A stretch of DNA of 47,860 bases from contig JABDDR010000008.1 in the NCBI GenBank assembly GCA_013287505.1, positions 1 through 47,860 on the forward strand, in the 5' to 3' direction. Position 1 is the first letter of the stretch. The number at the start of each line of letters is the position of its first letter. The stretch is from Gammaproteobacteria bacterium. Lineage in GTDB: Bacteria; Pseudomonadota; Gammaproteobacteria; Coxiellales; Coxiellaceae. A program made the translations under genes and the position numbers. Positions 23,946 to 32,324 of the stretch are shown here, piece by piece. Under the pieces are notes generated by a model that was not told the DNA's origin, did no database searches, and saw only the letters and a list, made by a program, of their open reading frames with translations.

Positions 23946-26939
23946 CTACACAAACTCTTCTTCTTCGATAGCTTCAATCGCCTGATCCTCGCCTAAAACT
24001 GTAGAATTACCACCCGTAATCCCAAGTCGCGTACTCAAATCCAGCGGAAACAGTCCGTATGGATTGAGATGCGAATGGAATAGCACGTTCAAAGCCCGCT
24101 TATCTTCTGGCGTTAAAACATTCTGCCATTCTGGTCGCGACAAAATATATTGAAAAATAATCGTGTTGACGTATGCCATACATGCCTGCAATAAATGCAG
24201 GCATACGATTGCTAATTCCTGGTCACGTCTAATATTTGTTGATATTTCACCCAGTTTACCATAAAAAATAAATCCCATGATGCTGTTGAGACGTTCAACA
24301 ACATTTTGTGCTTCATGCACTTCAATACGTAATTCCTCGATCATTAAATAGCGGCATAGGAAATTTGTTTTGCCAATTTTTCCGATCCCTACAATGGTTT
24401 TATATATCGGGTGCTGGTAATTGTCACTGCTGAATCGCTTCACAAAAACATCCGGTTCCATTGTCCCTGTTTTTAATGCAACACCATATTTAACGGCTTC
24501 GTCGTAATTATCTTCAATTAATTTCCAATCAATCAAATACTTTAAAATTTTTTCCAGATTTTTGTACTCATCTTTTTTACCAACGGACGGATAATATAAT
24601 TTTTGCTCATAAATATTTTTAAGCCTTGGCAGTAAATCAAAACTTAATAATTCACCGATACCAAATCCGAGCGTGCTTTGTCCGTGCGTATCCATGTACG
24701 CTTTATTGACCTCCATCTTGGTGCAATGATCCAATATGCCTTTAATCATGGCTCCAACTTCAGATGATGAGCATGTTTTTAATTGCGAATAAATGCACAA
24801 TGCTTTTTTCTCAACGTGCCAATACACCATCACACCGCGACCTTTGTACCTGGCATGATATTCCACCATTAAATTTTGATCCCACACACTTATTTTTTTG
24901 GAATCGCATGCAACGCCAGTTGTTGCAGTTCCCCATATGCGTGGATCACGGATTTCTAGATTTTTATTAACTACTTCAACGATGGCTTGCCGCACATCTT
25001 CGACAGTAATATATCGACGCTTAACATATTTTAGATCAGCGTATTTCACCTCATCATTGGAAGCGCTAATGCATTTTAGTCCTGTATTTGTGCCGATTCC
25101 ATATAAACACAGAAGTAAACGAAACTGTAAAGTTTCTTTGGGTAAACTTTCTCTGGTAGCAGATGAATGAAATTTTTTTGTAAGTCCAATGTCCAGTTCA
25201 GATTCTTTTAACACATCAATTAAACTGATTGTTCCATATTCTTCTTTAATCGCTTCATGTAATTTTTTAATATTCGGTGGTTCTGCTTGTGGATCGTAAG
25301 GTGATATTTTTATGTGACCACCATTTTTTTCAAGAATTTCAACTTTATCATTTTCTAAAATGGTATCGTTTAATGCTTTCAAGCTCTCGTGTAATTGTTT
25401 TTTACGCGGATCAGTAAAATCACGCGCATTAATCGGCAGACCCAATAAATTATAATAATGTTCGCGATTTTCTTCAAAATCCTTTGGTAAATCATCATGT
25501 GGATTACGATAACGCAAAGCACCTTCAATCCAGATCATTTTACAGCCCAGTTGTCTTCGAAGTTCTTGCAAAACGGCAATTTCATAATTGATACGATGTA
25601 TTTTTTTATCGGTTTTCTCGTTAAAAACGACTAAACCATCCCATTCACTGGAAATCACATTTTTAATTGGCGCTAAAATATTTTTCGGATAATAGCGATC
25701 AGTTGAATCACGATTTTCAATGATTACTTTAATCGCTTCTAATAATGGCTTGCTGTCATTTACATTGGTTTCAAATACAAATGCTTCAAGCAGTGTTAAT
25801 AATATTTTTCTATGGGCATGTGAGTACACTGAATGCATTTTTTTATGCACTTGATGTTCATACCATCTTCCCTTTGAATTATATTCTTTAACAATATCGC
25901 ACATTGTTTCTTTTGAAACTGTTGGGTAAATCTCTTCTTGAATAATACCCGTCGGATTTTCTATTGAAATCATCGACAGTGAGCACAATATATCAAATTT
26001 TCCGTTGACACGTTTTACTTCAGAAAGAATTTTTTTATCAACGGAATTCTCAGCAGACGTGCGAATTTTATGTATTAGCTGCATCATTAAATCAGCCGAG
26101 CCATCGGTAAGTAGCTGCGATCGTAAATAACAAAATAGTGAGAAGATACCGTATCGAATAGATGGTTCATGCCTTCTAATATTGAGCGGATGCTCAGTCA
26201 GAACACGCGTGTAATATTTATTGATTAATTTTGATGATAAATTAGATAAAAATTCTTTTGGTAATTGCAATTTTTTTAAGTAATTCACCTTTTGTATTGC
26301 AAGCGCCACATTTTTTAATTTTGCGCCTGGAATATCTTGTTTTAATTGTCTAAATCTAATTTCAAACTCATTACCATCTTGTTCATAATCGTCTATCTCA
26401 GAGTCATCAACCAATAGTGAATCCATCATCTTTATTGTATTATCTGGTAGTGCAGTGTGAATTGAATCAAATAACTGTTGTTCAAATTTTTGATGTGCTG
26501 ATTGAATATACTTCATAAGTTCTTTTGACGTAAACGGTTCTATTTTTTGCGATTGAAAATATTCATATGCATGTTCAATTCTCTGTGACTTCCTGACATT
26601 ATTTGGAAACACGTTTTTAATTAGCCATTCTTTTAATTTATCAACATCATCAAGAGTTGCTTTTTTATATCCCAGCAGATTGCGAATTTCTGTGCGAAAT
26701 CGCTTTGTGCTTCTACCTTCCCAATCAAAATCATCAATGCATGAGGTTAAAACATTTAATTGATTGGCGATGCAATTTAGCATCAGTGTGTCGATATATT
26801 TTAAATGCTTTGGATAATGACTTTCTAATTGAAAATATTTCAAAAGTATTGCAAAACCCAGCCTGTTTTTATCTGAATTTTTTGCTTGAGCGAGGGTCAG
26901 TTCATCGTCGCTCAGATTAAAGATATTGTCATTACTCAT
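23946..26939 (-). CDS. tnpA: Tn3-family transposase (Tn-C)
   Basis: 997 aa, apparently intact. The N-terminus (LSDDELTLAQAKNSDKNRLG) is of the DUF4158 type. The catalytic triad is recognisable at about D679 (VACDSKKIS), D748 (YMDTHGQS) and E880 (NVVERLNS), very close to the spacing known for Tn4430 TnpA. It belongs to a different subgroup from the Tn-A and Tn-B transposases. The start overlaps the resolvase stop by 8 bp, so the pair is co-translated. It should act on the Tn-C ends. Confidence 0.95.
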   Translation of the reverse strand: MSNDNIFNLSDDELTLAQAKNSDKNRLGFAILLKYFQLESHYPKHLKYIDTLMLNCIANQLNVLTSCIDDFDWEGRSTKRFRTEIRNLLGYKKATLDDVDKLKEWLIKNVFPNNVRKSQRIEHAYEYFQSQKIEPFTSKELMKYIQSAHQKFEQQLFDSIHTALPDNTIKMMDSLLVDDSEIDDYEQDGNEFEIRFRQLKQDIPGAKLKNVALAIQKVNYLKKLQLPKEFLSNLSSKLINKYYTRVLTEHPLNIRRHEPSIRYGIFSLFCYLRSQLLTDGSADLMMQLIHKIRTSAENSVDKKILSEVKRVNGKFDILCSLSMISIENPTGIIQEEIYPTVSKETMCDIVKEYNSKGRWYEHQVHKKMHSVYSHAHRKILLTLLEAFVFETNVNDSKPLLEAIKVIIENRDSTDRYYPKNILAPIKNVISSEWDGLVVFNEKTDKKIHRINYEIAVLQELRRQLGCKMIWIEGALRYRNPHDDLPKDFEENREHYYNLLGLPINARDFTDPRKKQLHESLKALNDTILENDKVEILEKNGGHIKISPYDPQAEPPNIKKLHEAIKEEYGTISLIDVLKESELDIGLTKKFHSSATRESLPKETLQFRLLLCLYGIGTNTGLKCISASNDEVKYADLKYVKRRYITVEDVRQAIVEVVNKNLEIRDPRIWGTATTGVACDSKKISVWDQNLMVEYHARYKGRGVMVYWHVEKKALCIYSQLKTCSSSEVGAMIKGILDHCTKMEVNKAYMDTHGQSTLGFGIGELLSFDLLPRLKNIYEQKLYYPSVGKKDEYKNLEKILKYLIDWKLIEDNYDEAVKYGVALKTGTMEPDVFVKRFSSDNYQHPIYKTIVGIGKIGKTNFLCRYLMIEELRIEVHEAQNVVERLNSIMGFIFYGKLGEISTNIRRDQELAIVCLHLLQACMAYVNTIIFQYILSRPEWQNVLTPEDKRALNVLFHSHLNPYGLFPLDLSTRLGITGGNSTVLGEDQAIEAIEEEEFV

Positions 26940-27537
26940 ATGATTTTTTATCGCTGGGTTGTTTTAGTTTTTTTTGTTTTTCATTTTTTAAGTATCGATA
27001 CAACGTTGGTTTTGTAATATTAAATAATTTACAAATTTCCATCACCGATAAATCACCTTTATCGTAGTGTTTTTTAAGCTTTCTAATTTCTTGCGTGTTT
27101 AATTGCACAGGTCGTCCACCCATGCGACCACGCACACGAGCCGCTTTTAATCCCGCTTGTGTGCGTTCACGAATCAGCTCACGTTCAAATTGGGCAAGTG
27201 CGCCAAAAATATGAAAAATTAATTGTCCGCCACTGGTAGTGGTATCGATATTTTCCTGTAAGCTTTTAAATCCAATGCCTTGGTCGTTTAATTCTTTTAC
27301 GGTCTCAATGAGATGCGCTAGGGATCGACCCAAGCGATCCAATCTCCATACAACCAGTGTGTCGCCTTTTCGTAAATGCGATATCGCAGAATGTAGACCA
27401 GGTCGAGCGGTTTTAGCGCCGCTGACAATATCTTTAAAAATGTCTTCGCAGCCAGCGCCTTTTAGTGCGTCTTCTTGCATACATAAATATTGATCAGCAG
27501 TTGAGACGCGCGCATATCCTATTAGCATAAATTTCAT
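26932..27537 (-). CDS. tnpR: serine resolvase/invertase (Tn-C)
   Basis: 201-aa small serine recombinase. The N-terminal catalytic domain has nucleophile S12 in YARVSTADQ, then LVVWRLDRLGRS and the ERELIRERT dimer helix. A C-terminal helix-turn-helix follows (SVMEICKLFNITKPTLYRYL). It resolves cointegrates at a res site, probably in the 180 bp upstream, where CCAATT(8 bp)AATTGG at 27539-27558 is a candidate element. It overlaps tnpA. Confidence 0.94.
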   Translation of the reverse strand: MKFMLIGYARVSTADQYLCMQEDALKGAGCEDIFKDIVSGAKTARPGLHSAISHLRKGDTLVVWRLDRLGRSLAHLIETVKELNDQGIGFKSLQENIDTTTSGGQLIFHIFGALAQFERELIRERTQAGLKAARVRGRMGGRPVQLNTQEIRKLKKHYDKGDLSVMEICKLFNITKPTLYRYLKNEKQKKLKQPSDKKSYE

Positions 27538-27667
27538 CCCAATTGATTAAATAATTGGCGGCAATGGTAACGTAACCCATCTCATAGTGGCAAGTTGTAT
27601 AACTCTGAATTTTTAACCGTTTTAATTACCATTAATTGCCCAGTGTTTGTTGCAGATTTGAATTTAG

Positions 27668-27701
27668 AGATGAGGTAATATAAACGGTCGTTTTTGTTAC
27701 T
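27668..27701 (+). promoter_or_regulatory. putative promoter/operator AAACG-N2-CGTTT, copy 2
   Basis: Nearly identical (32/34) to the block upstream of the dehydrogenase gene (10498-10531). The core AAACG-GT-CGTTT (27682-27693) is a perfect dyad just downstream of a TAATATAA box. Its end lies 22 bp from the effector start, so binding would block transcription. Confidence 0.6.
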
Positions 27702-27723
27702 ATAGAAAATACAGAGAAAATCC

Positions 27724-29523
27724 ATGCGTTCCAGATTTCAACATCACCCAAACTTTGAAAAATATAAAATTGCTAGTTCAGTGTACGAAAGATTAATGTC
27801 AATAAGTCATATGACAGATATGTCTGGATGCCTAGAGGCGTTCGAAAAGGGATTATTGGAAGTACTTAAGCGCTTTCGACATGTGGATTCATATCTGCGA
27901 AATGATGAATCTATGATTCTTCACGCATTAGACTCTATTTCGGATGAAATCAGAAAATTTCAAGGTGAACTTCAAACAAATGATTTGAACCAGCAATCTT
28001 TAACAGAGGCACAGAAAAAAATACACTGGTTAAAATCACAATTTATTTGTGAATTTGCGAGAGATAAATATAGGTTTTCTAAGAAATCATTGAATGATTT
28101 ACTTGAAGTAAGCCAGCAGTTGCAAACCGCAGTAACATTTGACAATGAATCGGCTCGCGCATATCTTGGGTATTTTTGGTTGGAATATACTGTCGACAAT
28201 TCTTTAGAACCAATAACAGTACTCCAAAATTTGGGCGTTGAAAATCCGCTTGAGTTAATTATTCGATCCGGCAGCAATCGCAATATCACAGCCATAACTA
28301 TACTCGCAACTCTATATGCTGAAGGGAAATATGTTCAACAAAAAAAGGAACGCGCGTTATTTTATATTAATGAATGTCTTGCACTAGATGATGGAATAAG
28401 TGCAGAAAAATTATTGAATATAGGATCAACTCATTTTACATTTTCTGCAGATGAATGGGAAACACTCTTGTGTGCGATAGCAGAACGCGACGGTCAAAAA
28501 ACAGCTCTGCTACTCGCAGAGATTTATGGTGGCAGAGGCATGTGTGATTTATTGTCTTACATACAACCCAATGTTGATAAGGCAATTCATTATTACATGT
28601 TAGTGACACGCTCAGAAGGGAATCTTGAAGGCCATGTAGCACTCCAGAGAATATGCGAATTTGTCGCTGATGATGTAGCTTTAAGAAGTTTACTTGATGC
28701 CGAAATAGAAAATGAAAATCCAACTGTGCTTTATTGGCTGGGAATTATACATGTACCAGAAGAAATGCGTTTGCAGGACATACAAGATATGAATTACGTG
28801 CGAGAGCCTTTCTTATTGCGGTTAGCCACAAGTATTTATCCTCAACGATCTTTAGATGTAGCGATTCGCTTTTTTGAAAAGTTAAACAATATAGATCTAG
28901 ATCTGCATTCTGGAGAAGCGGGATCTTTGTTAAAAGATCTTCAGCATCAAGAAGTTCACATGGATCGTCTGAGTAGACGATGGAGAGAAAAAATAAATGT
29001 CGCTGTTAATCTCCTCACTCGAGGTGAATCACTCAGCATGTCGTACTTAGCGCCCGTGGAAAATAAAATAACCATAGCAGATTTTTTTTCTGATCCTTTG
29101 CAGTTGGGCTTTAGTTTGTACAATATTCACACGGAAAGCTGCAGAATGCTTTCAAGACTGTGGCATTCGATTATTTCAGATATTCCACCGATGCACGAAC
29201 CTGGAACTTTAACAGCACCGCCTGTTTTTTTTGTAAGAACTCCGATGAGAAGATCCGATTTCTTTGTGAAATATTCTATTAAGACGACGAAAGAAGTCCA
29301 TGGAGTCATACAGGCTTTGGAATTGTGTTCACGTCGTGCTTTAGGTGGATTTGATGAAACAATACAGTTGCAAGAAATAGAAAGAATTATGCAAGGCCTC
29401 ATAGAAGCGCGTTCATTAAATGCTCCGCTCCATATAGTTGAAGATGTCGCTTCGGCGGACAACCACAGTTCTGAAATCCAAGTTCAAACCAGCAAAACAA
29501 GATCGTGGTGTTCAGTCATGTGA
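27724..29523 (+). CDS. Sel1-like-repeat effector candidate with CaaX box (CSVM), Tn-C cargo
   Basis: 599 aa, preceded by AGAGAAAA. It is largely helical, with Sel1/TPR-like units such as ITILATLYAEGKYVQQKKER (about 200-225) and LLAEIYGGRGMCDLL followed by NVDKAIHYYM (about 265-300). There is no signal peptide or membrane helix. The C-terminus is SKTRSWCSVM: CSVM fits a CaaX prenylation box (Met favours farnesyltransferase) with basic residues upstream, as in Legionella effectors that borrow host prenylation for membrane anchoring. It sits between tnpR and the Tn-C right end. A palindromic operator lies 22 bp upstream. Secretion by a type IV system is inferred only. Confidence 0.68.
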   Translation: MRSRFQHHPNFEKYKIASSVYERLMSISHMTDMSGCLEAFEKGLLEVLKRFRHVDSYLRNDESMILHALDSISDEIRKFQGELQTNDLNQQSLTEAQKKIHWLKSQFICEFARDKYRFSKKSLNDLLEVSQQLQTAVTFDNESARAYLGYFWLEYTVDNSLEPITVLQNLGVENPLELIIRSGSNRNITAITILATLYAEGKYVQQKKERALFYINECLALDDGISAEKLLNIGSTHFTFSADEWETLLCAIAERDGQKTALLLAEIYGGRGMCDLLSYIQPNVDKAIHYYMLVTRSEGNLEGHVALQRICEFVADDVALRSLLDAEIENENPTVLYWLGIIHVPEEMRLQDIQDMNYVREPFLLRLATSIYPQRSLDVAIRFFEKLNNIDLDLHSGEAGSLLKDLQHQEVHMDRLSRRWREKINVAVNLLTRGESLSMSYLAPVENKITIADFFSDPLQLGFSLYNIHTESCRMLSRLWHSIISDIPPMHEPGTLTAPPVFFVRTPMRRSDFFVKYSIKTTKEVHGVIQALELCSRRALGGFDETIQLQEIERIMQGLIEARSLNAPLHIVEDVASADNHSSEIQVQTSKTRSWCSVM

Positions 29524-29547
29524 TCAAATTAAATTGTTTGCCATGTT

Positions 29548-29585
29548 AAAGTGGCTCCAAAACGCAGCTTCGGTAGCTTTTGGTC
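29548..29585 (-). repeat. Tn-C right terminal inverted repeat
   Basis: Reverse complement begins GACCAAAAGCTACCGAAGCT and later contains GCCACTT. It is followed by TAATC (29586-29590), the copy of the 5-bp target duplication. Confidence 0.7.
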
Positions 29586-29706
29586 TAATCATTCCCATGC
29601 CAGTTGCAGGATTTCTCCCTTTGCGTGCTTCGCGCATTTTGGTAGAGAATCCACCAAAACCCGGGGTCATTACTTTGTCATTGTTGTTATCCTTGGTGAT
29701 TAAATT
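29586..29706 (-). pseudogene. HU-type histone-like protein, 5' part (truncated, split by Tn-C)
   Basis: Reads NLITKDNNNDKVMTPGFGGF then STKMREARKGRNPATGMGMI up to the Tn-C end. GFGGF and ARKGRNPATG are the beta-arm core of HU/IHF proteins. The usual N-terminal helices are missing: a stop at 29707-29709 closes the frame. The gene was therefore probably already damaged, or has a further 5' lesion. Confidence 0.75.
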
Positions 29707-29709
29707 TTA

Positions 29710-29908
29710 ATGAATGAGTATACACGAATAATTCATATTGTTTAATGCTGATAATTAGAGCTATGAGCATGATGATTGATATGTACTTTGAGACAACCGT
29801 TTTTGTAATGCTCTCATGAATAATAATTTTAAAAATCAGCGATAAACTGAAAATAAGACATAGGTGTAGTGGTTGCACTTAGAAATTGAATCGGCGCACC
29901 TATTCTAA
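29710..29908. other. intergenic stretch without recognisable gene
   Basis: AT-rich and of low coding quality. A 63-codon minus-strand frame (to 29878) is hydrophobic but has no ribosome site or homology I recognise. Probably degraded sequence between the HU remnant and the next remnant. Confidence 0.4.
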
Positions 29909-30100
29909 ATCTGGAAATATTTTTTCTATTTAAAAAAAGAAGATCACGTTTTACAATTAACACATTCAGGTAAAAGTAAACATGCTGTTTTATCACCAAA
30001 CGGAAGATATGTCGTTTATACTAGTGAGTTGAGTCAACGGTCTGAACTGGTTAAAATTACCAAAAGCTTTGAATCAGTGTCTGCGGATATGAATATTTAA
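29909..30100 (+). pseudogene. C-terminal remnant of a TolB/WD40-like beta-propeller protein
   Basis: The open stretch without a start codon reads LQLTHSGKSKHAVLSPNGRY then VVYTSELSQRSELVKI. This is a typical TolB/PD40 repeat (LT..G..., SPNGRYVVY). It ends 11 bp before the next gene. The rest of the protein is absent. Confidence 0.55.
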
Positions 30101-30111
30101 AGGGGTGCGAC

Positions 30112-31935
30112 ATGCGCGATATTTTTAAAGGGATTTACAGAATAAATAACGTTACGTCGCAGTTATATATTGATGCAATTGCTGTGTTTCATGGAAGTTT
30201 ACCGATCGAAATTAGATTGGCAGATAGAAGCACATTTTCAACAGTCTATCCACATTATTGCAGAGATTTACCAGCGATAATATTTGAATTACATCAAAAA
30301 GGAATTACTGAGTTTAACTTTTACTATACCGCAATAAATGGAAATTCAATCGATAATGTATTTCCAAATTTAAATTTCCCAGCTGATTTTGTGCGAGCAC
30401 ACTCTGCAATAACTTTGTTGGAAGCACAAAGCGCGCACGATGATGCTTTTGATAAAAATACAGCAATTGCTATTATTTCAAAAATGCATGGTTTTTCCGC
30501 AGTAGATTTACCCGACTTACAAAGTATCGTATTTCGAAATAAACAGGGTTGCCATTATATTACTTACGGCGATGCGTCTCATATAAAAGCAATGCAATTT
30601 ATGCAGTTTGATATTGATGATGGTTTTATTTATAAATCTGAATCAGATGGTATGGGAATGCGTATTTGCGCAGAATTGCAGAAATTTTTTCTTGCGTGGA
30701 AAGCAAATAATTATCAAGGAAAACCGATTCCAGGCAGTGCGGCATTAACAATCCAATCGCAGGAACTTACAGTTGCAAATACCCCTGCTGTGTTAGATGA
30801 AATTGATATCATGAAAGATGCCATTGCACAGGCGTGCTTATCCAATGCAATGTCTCCTGCTGAAAAAGATGCATTTTTATCGCGTATCGTGTCAGCGTGT
30901 GTTCTCTGTAATTCATGGAAACCGATGCGCACTATTCATAACAGGGTTATTCAAAATTTATCGTTATCTGTCATCGTTTCATTTGATCACGATCAAAGCA
31001 TTGCATTTTTTAAATTGGCGTATTTTGGTGTCACACCAGAAGTTTTTTCACAATATAGGAGATTTTTTATTCCTGAATATAAAGGAAGTCCGTCTCTTTT
31101 AGATGAAGAGAAAAGAACAGTAGATGCATGTGCATATTTGTTAAGCTCAGGCATGGCATTTGAAGTTGCAATGAGACACATTATCGATATCAAAAAAATG
31201 CAATATCGTATTGAACGTTTTATCGAAATAGCAAATGGTCTTTCAGCAAACTATGCAAAAAAATTTACGGAGGAACAGTTAAGATTTTATAAATTTTTAC
31301 GCGAACATAACGAAAAAAGATTAGAAATCTCAGTTGAACAAATTTCAGAATTAATATTACCGCGCTGTACTAATTTCTTTAAATTACGAGATATTATGTA
31401 TCATTTATTGATCACTAAACATGAGCCGTGGGCAAATGTGGTTGGTATTATTAATGGCGTGAATTTTAGAACTCGAACCGCTGATTTTTTTGGAAAAAAT
31501 AATCTGCCTACCGCTGAATACATTTCAAAAATTTTATATGGTCGTATGTTGCGTGATCAAGCAAGAGAAGCATTGACTTTACCTTCAGAATTACTGGGTG
31601 ATGAATGCAGTTGGTTTGATAATGAGATTGATGTTAAAGCGCTCATTGCATTGGTGAGAGACCAAGGTCTTAACCCAGTAATGGCCATTTCAGAACTGAG
31701 TACTTTGAATAGTAGTCAAAAAAATATCATTCTTGTGGGTGGGAATATCGATGAAGCAAAGGAAATGTATATATCCAGAGGGGTTGTAGTGAATGGCGTT
31801 TTTATGATACCACGGGAATGTATCCCAGACTTTAGCCAAGGAACAGATCCATTGCGTGATTCATTGCGCGATCTTCAAGAATTTCGTCAATCGCACGCGC
31901 AAAATAATGCAGCAGTGCTGGGGGTTAAAATTTGA
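30112..31935 (+). CDS. large hypothetical protein, effector-like (607 aa)
   Basis: Start at 30112 with an AGGGGTG ribosome site. No signal peptide, no membrane helix, no recognised domain. The N-terminal half is alpha/beta (YIDAIAVFHGSLPIEIRLAD, FNFYYTAINGNSID). The C-terminal half is strongly helical with charged segments (KKFTEEQLRFYKFLREHNEK). There is no CaaX box (ends AVLGVKI). Size, solubility and lack of relatives are what one sees in effectors of intracellular gammaproteobacteria, but nothing in the sequence proves secretion. Confidence 0.6.
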   Translation: MRDIFKGIYRINNVTSQLYIDAIAVFHGSLPIEIRLADRSTFSTVYPHYCRDLPAIIFELHQKGITEFNFYYTAINGNSIDNVFPNLNFPADFVRAHSAITLLEAQSAHDDAFDKNTAIAIISKMHGFSAVDLPDLQSIVFRNKQGCHYITYGDASHIKAMQFMQFDIDDGFIYKSESDGMGMRICAELQKFFLAWKANNYQGKPIPGSAALTIQSQELTVANTPAVLDEIDIMKDAIAQACLSNAMSPAEKDAFLSRIVSACVLCNSWKPMRTIHNRVIQNLSLSVIVSFDHDQSIAFFKLAYFGVTPEVFSQYRRFFIPEYKGSPSLLDEEKRTVDACAYLLSSGMAFEVAMRHIIDIKKMQYRIERFIEIANGLSANYAKKFTEEQLRFYKFLREHNEKRLEISVEQISELILPRCTNFFKLRDIMYHLLITKHEPWANVVGIINGVNFRTRTADFFGKNNLPTAEYISKILYGRMLRDQAREALTLPSELLGDECSWFDNEIDVKALIALVRDQGLNPVMAISELSTLNSSQKNIILVGGNIDEAKEMYISRGVVVNGVFMIPRECIPDFSQGTDPLRDSLRDLQEFRQSHAQNNAAVLGVKI

Positions 31936-32022
31936 ATATCCGATCGCCCTGGCGTTAGAAACAGCGCAATGCTAAAGTTGTATTGTACATAATTTAGCCC
32001 CCCCTCAAACTGGAGAAATATC

Positions 32023-32286
32023 ATGGAAGATAAAAAAAATTGCGATAAACAGCATGGTCATGGCGATAAACACTGCCCCGAAAAAGCAGAATGTCATAAA
32101 AAAATAGCGGGATTTCTGAAAAAAGCAGCTGAACTTCATGAAAAGGCAGCTAATGAGCATGACTGCGGCAAGGCTGCTGCGCTTTCGCTAGAAGCATTTG
32201 CCTATATTTGTGAGGCAAAATGCCACTTCAAAAAAATGGTGAAGAAGTGCGCCGGCATTGAATGCTGTCATGAAAAGAAAGCTTAA
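32023..32286 (+). CDS. small Cys/His-rich protein, possible metal binder
   Basis: 87 aa behind a GGAG site. It has nine cysteines and ten histidines, including KHCPEKAECHKK, EHDCGKA, CEAKCHF and IECCHEKK, set on an amphipathic helical frame (FLKKAAELHEKAANEH). This suggests a helical bundle that binds a soft metal (copper, zinc) or forms disulfides. No signal peptide, so cytoplasmic. It precedes the permease gene by 38 bp and may share its transcript. A C7 run (31998-32004) lies just upstream. Family not recognised. Confidence 0.6.
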   Translation: MEDKKNCDKQHGHGDKHCPEKAECHKKIAGFLKKAAELHEKAANEHDCGKAAALSLEAFAYICEAKCHFKKMVKKCAGIECCHEKKA

Positions 32287-32324
32287 TATTCAAAACAATC
32301 CACTTCATATTAATATGAAGCACT

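Larger units (their letters stand above)
23888..29585. mobile_element. Tn-C: Tn3-family transposon with serine resolvase and CaaX-effector cargo
   Basis: A 5698-bp element containing tnpA, a serine resolvase and one passenger gene (27724-29523). The ends are imperfect inverted repeats: reading inward, TACCGAAGCT and GCCACTT are identical and 26 of 37 positions match. A perfect 5-bp duplication TAATC flanks it (23883-23887 and 29586-29590). It interrupts an HU-like gene whose frame is exactly restored by removal. The low repeat identity suggests an old element or one with naturally diverged ends, but the reconstruction makes the boundaries firm. The cargo is thus a mobile, putatively host-directed effector gene. 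Confidence 0.82.
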
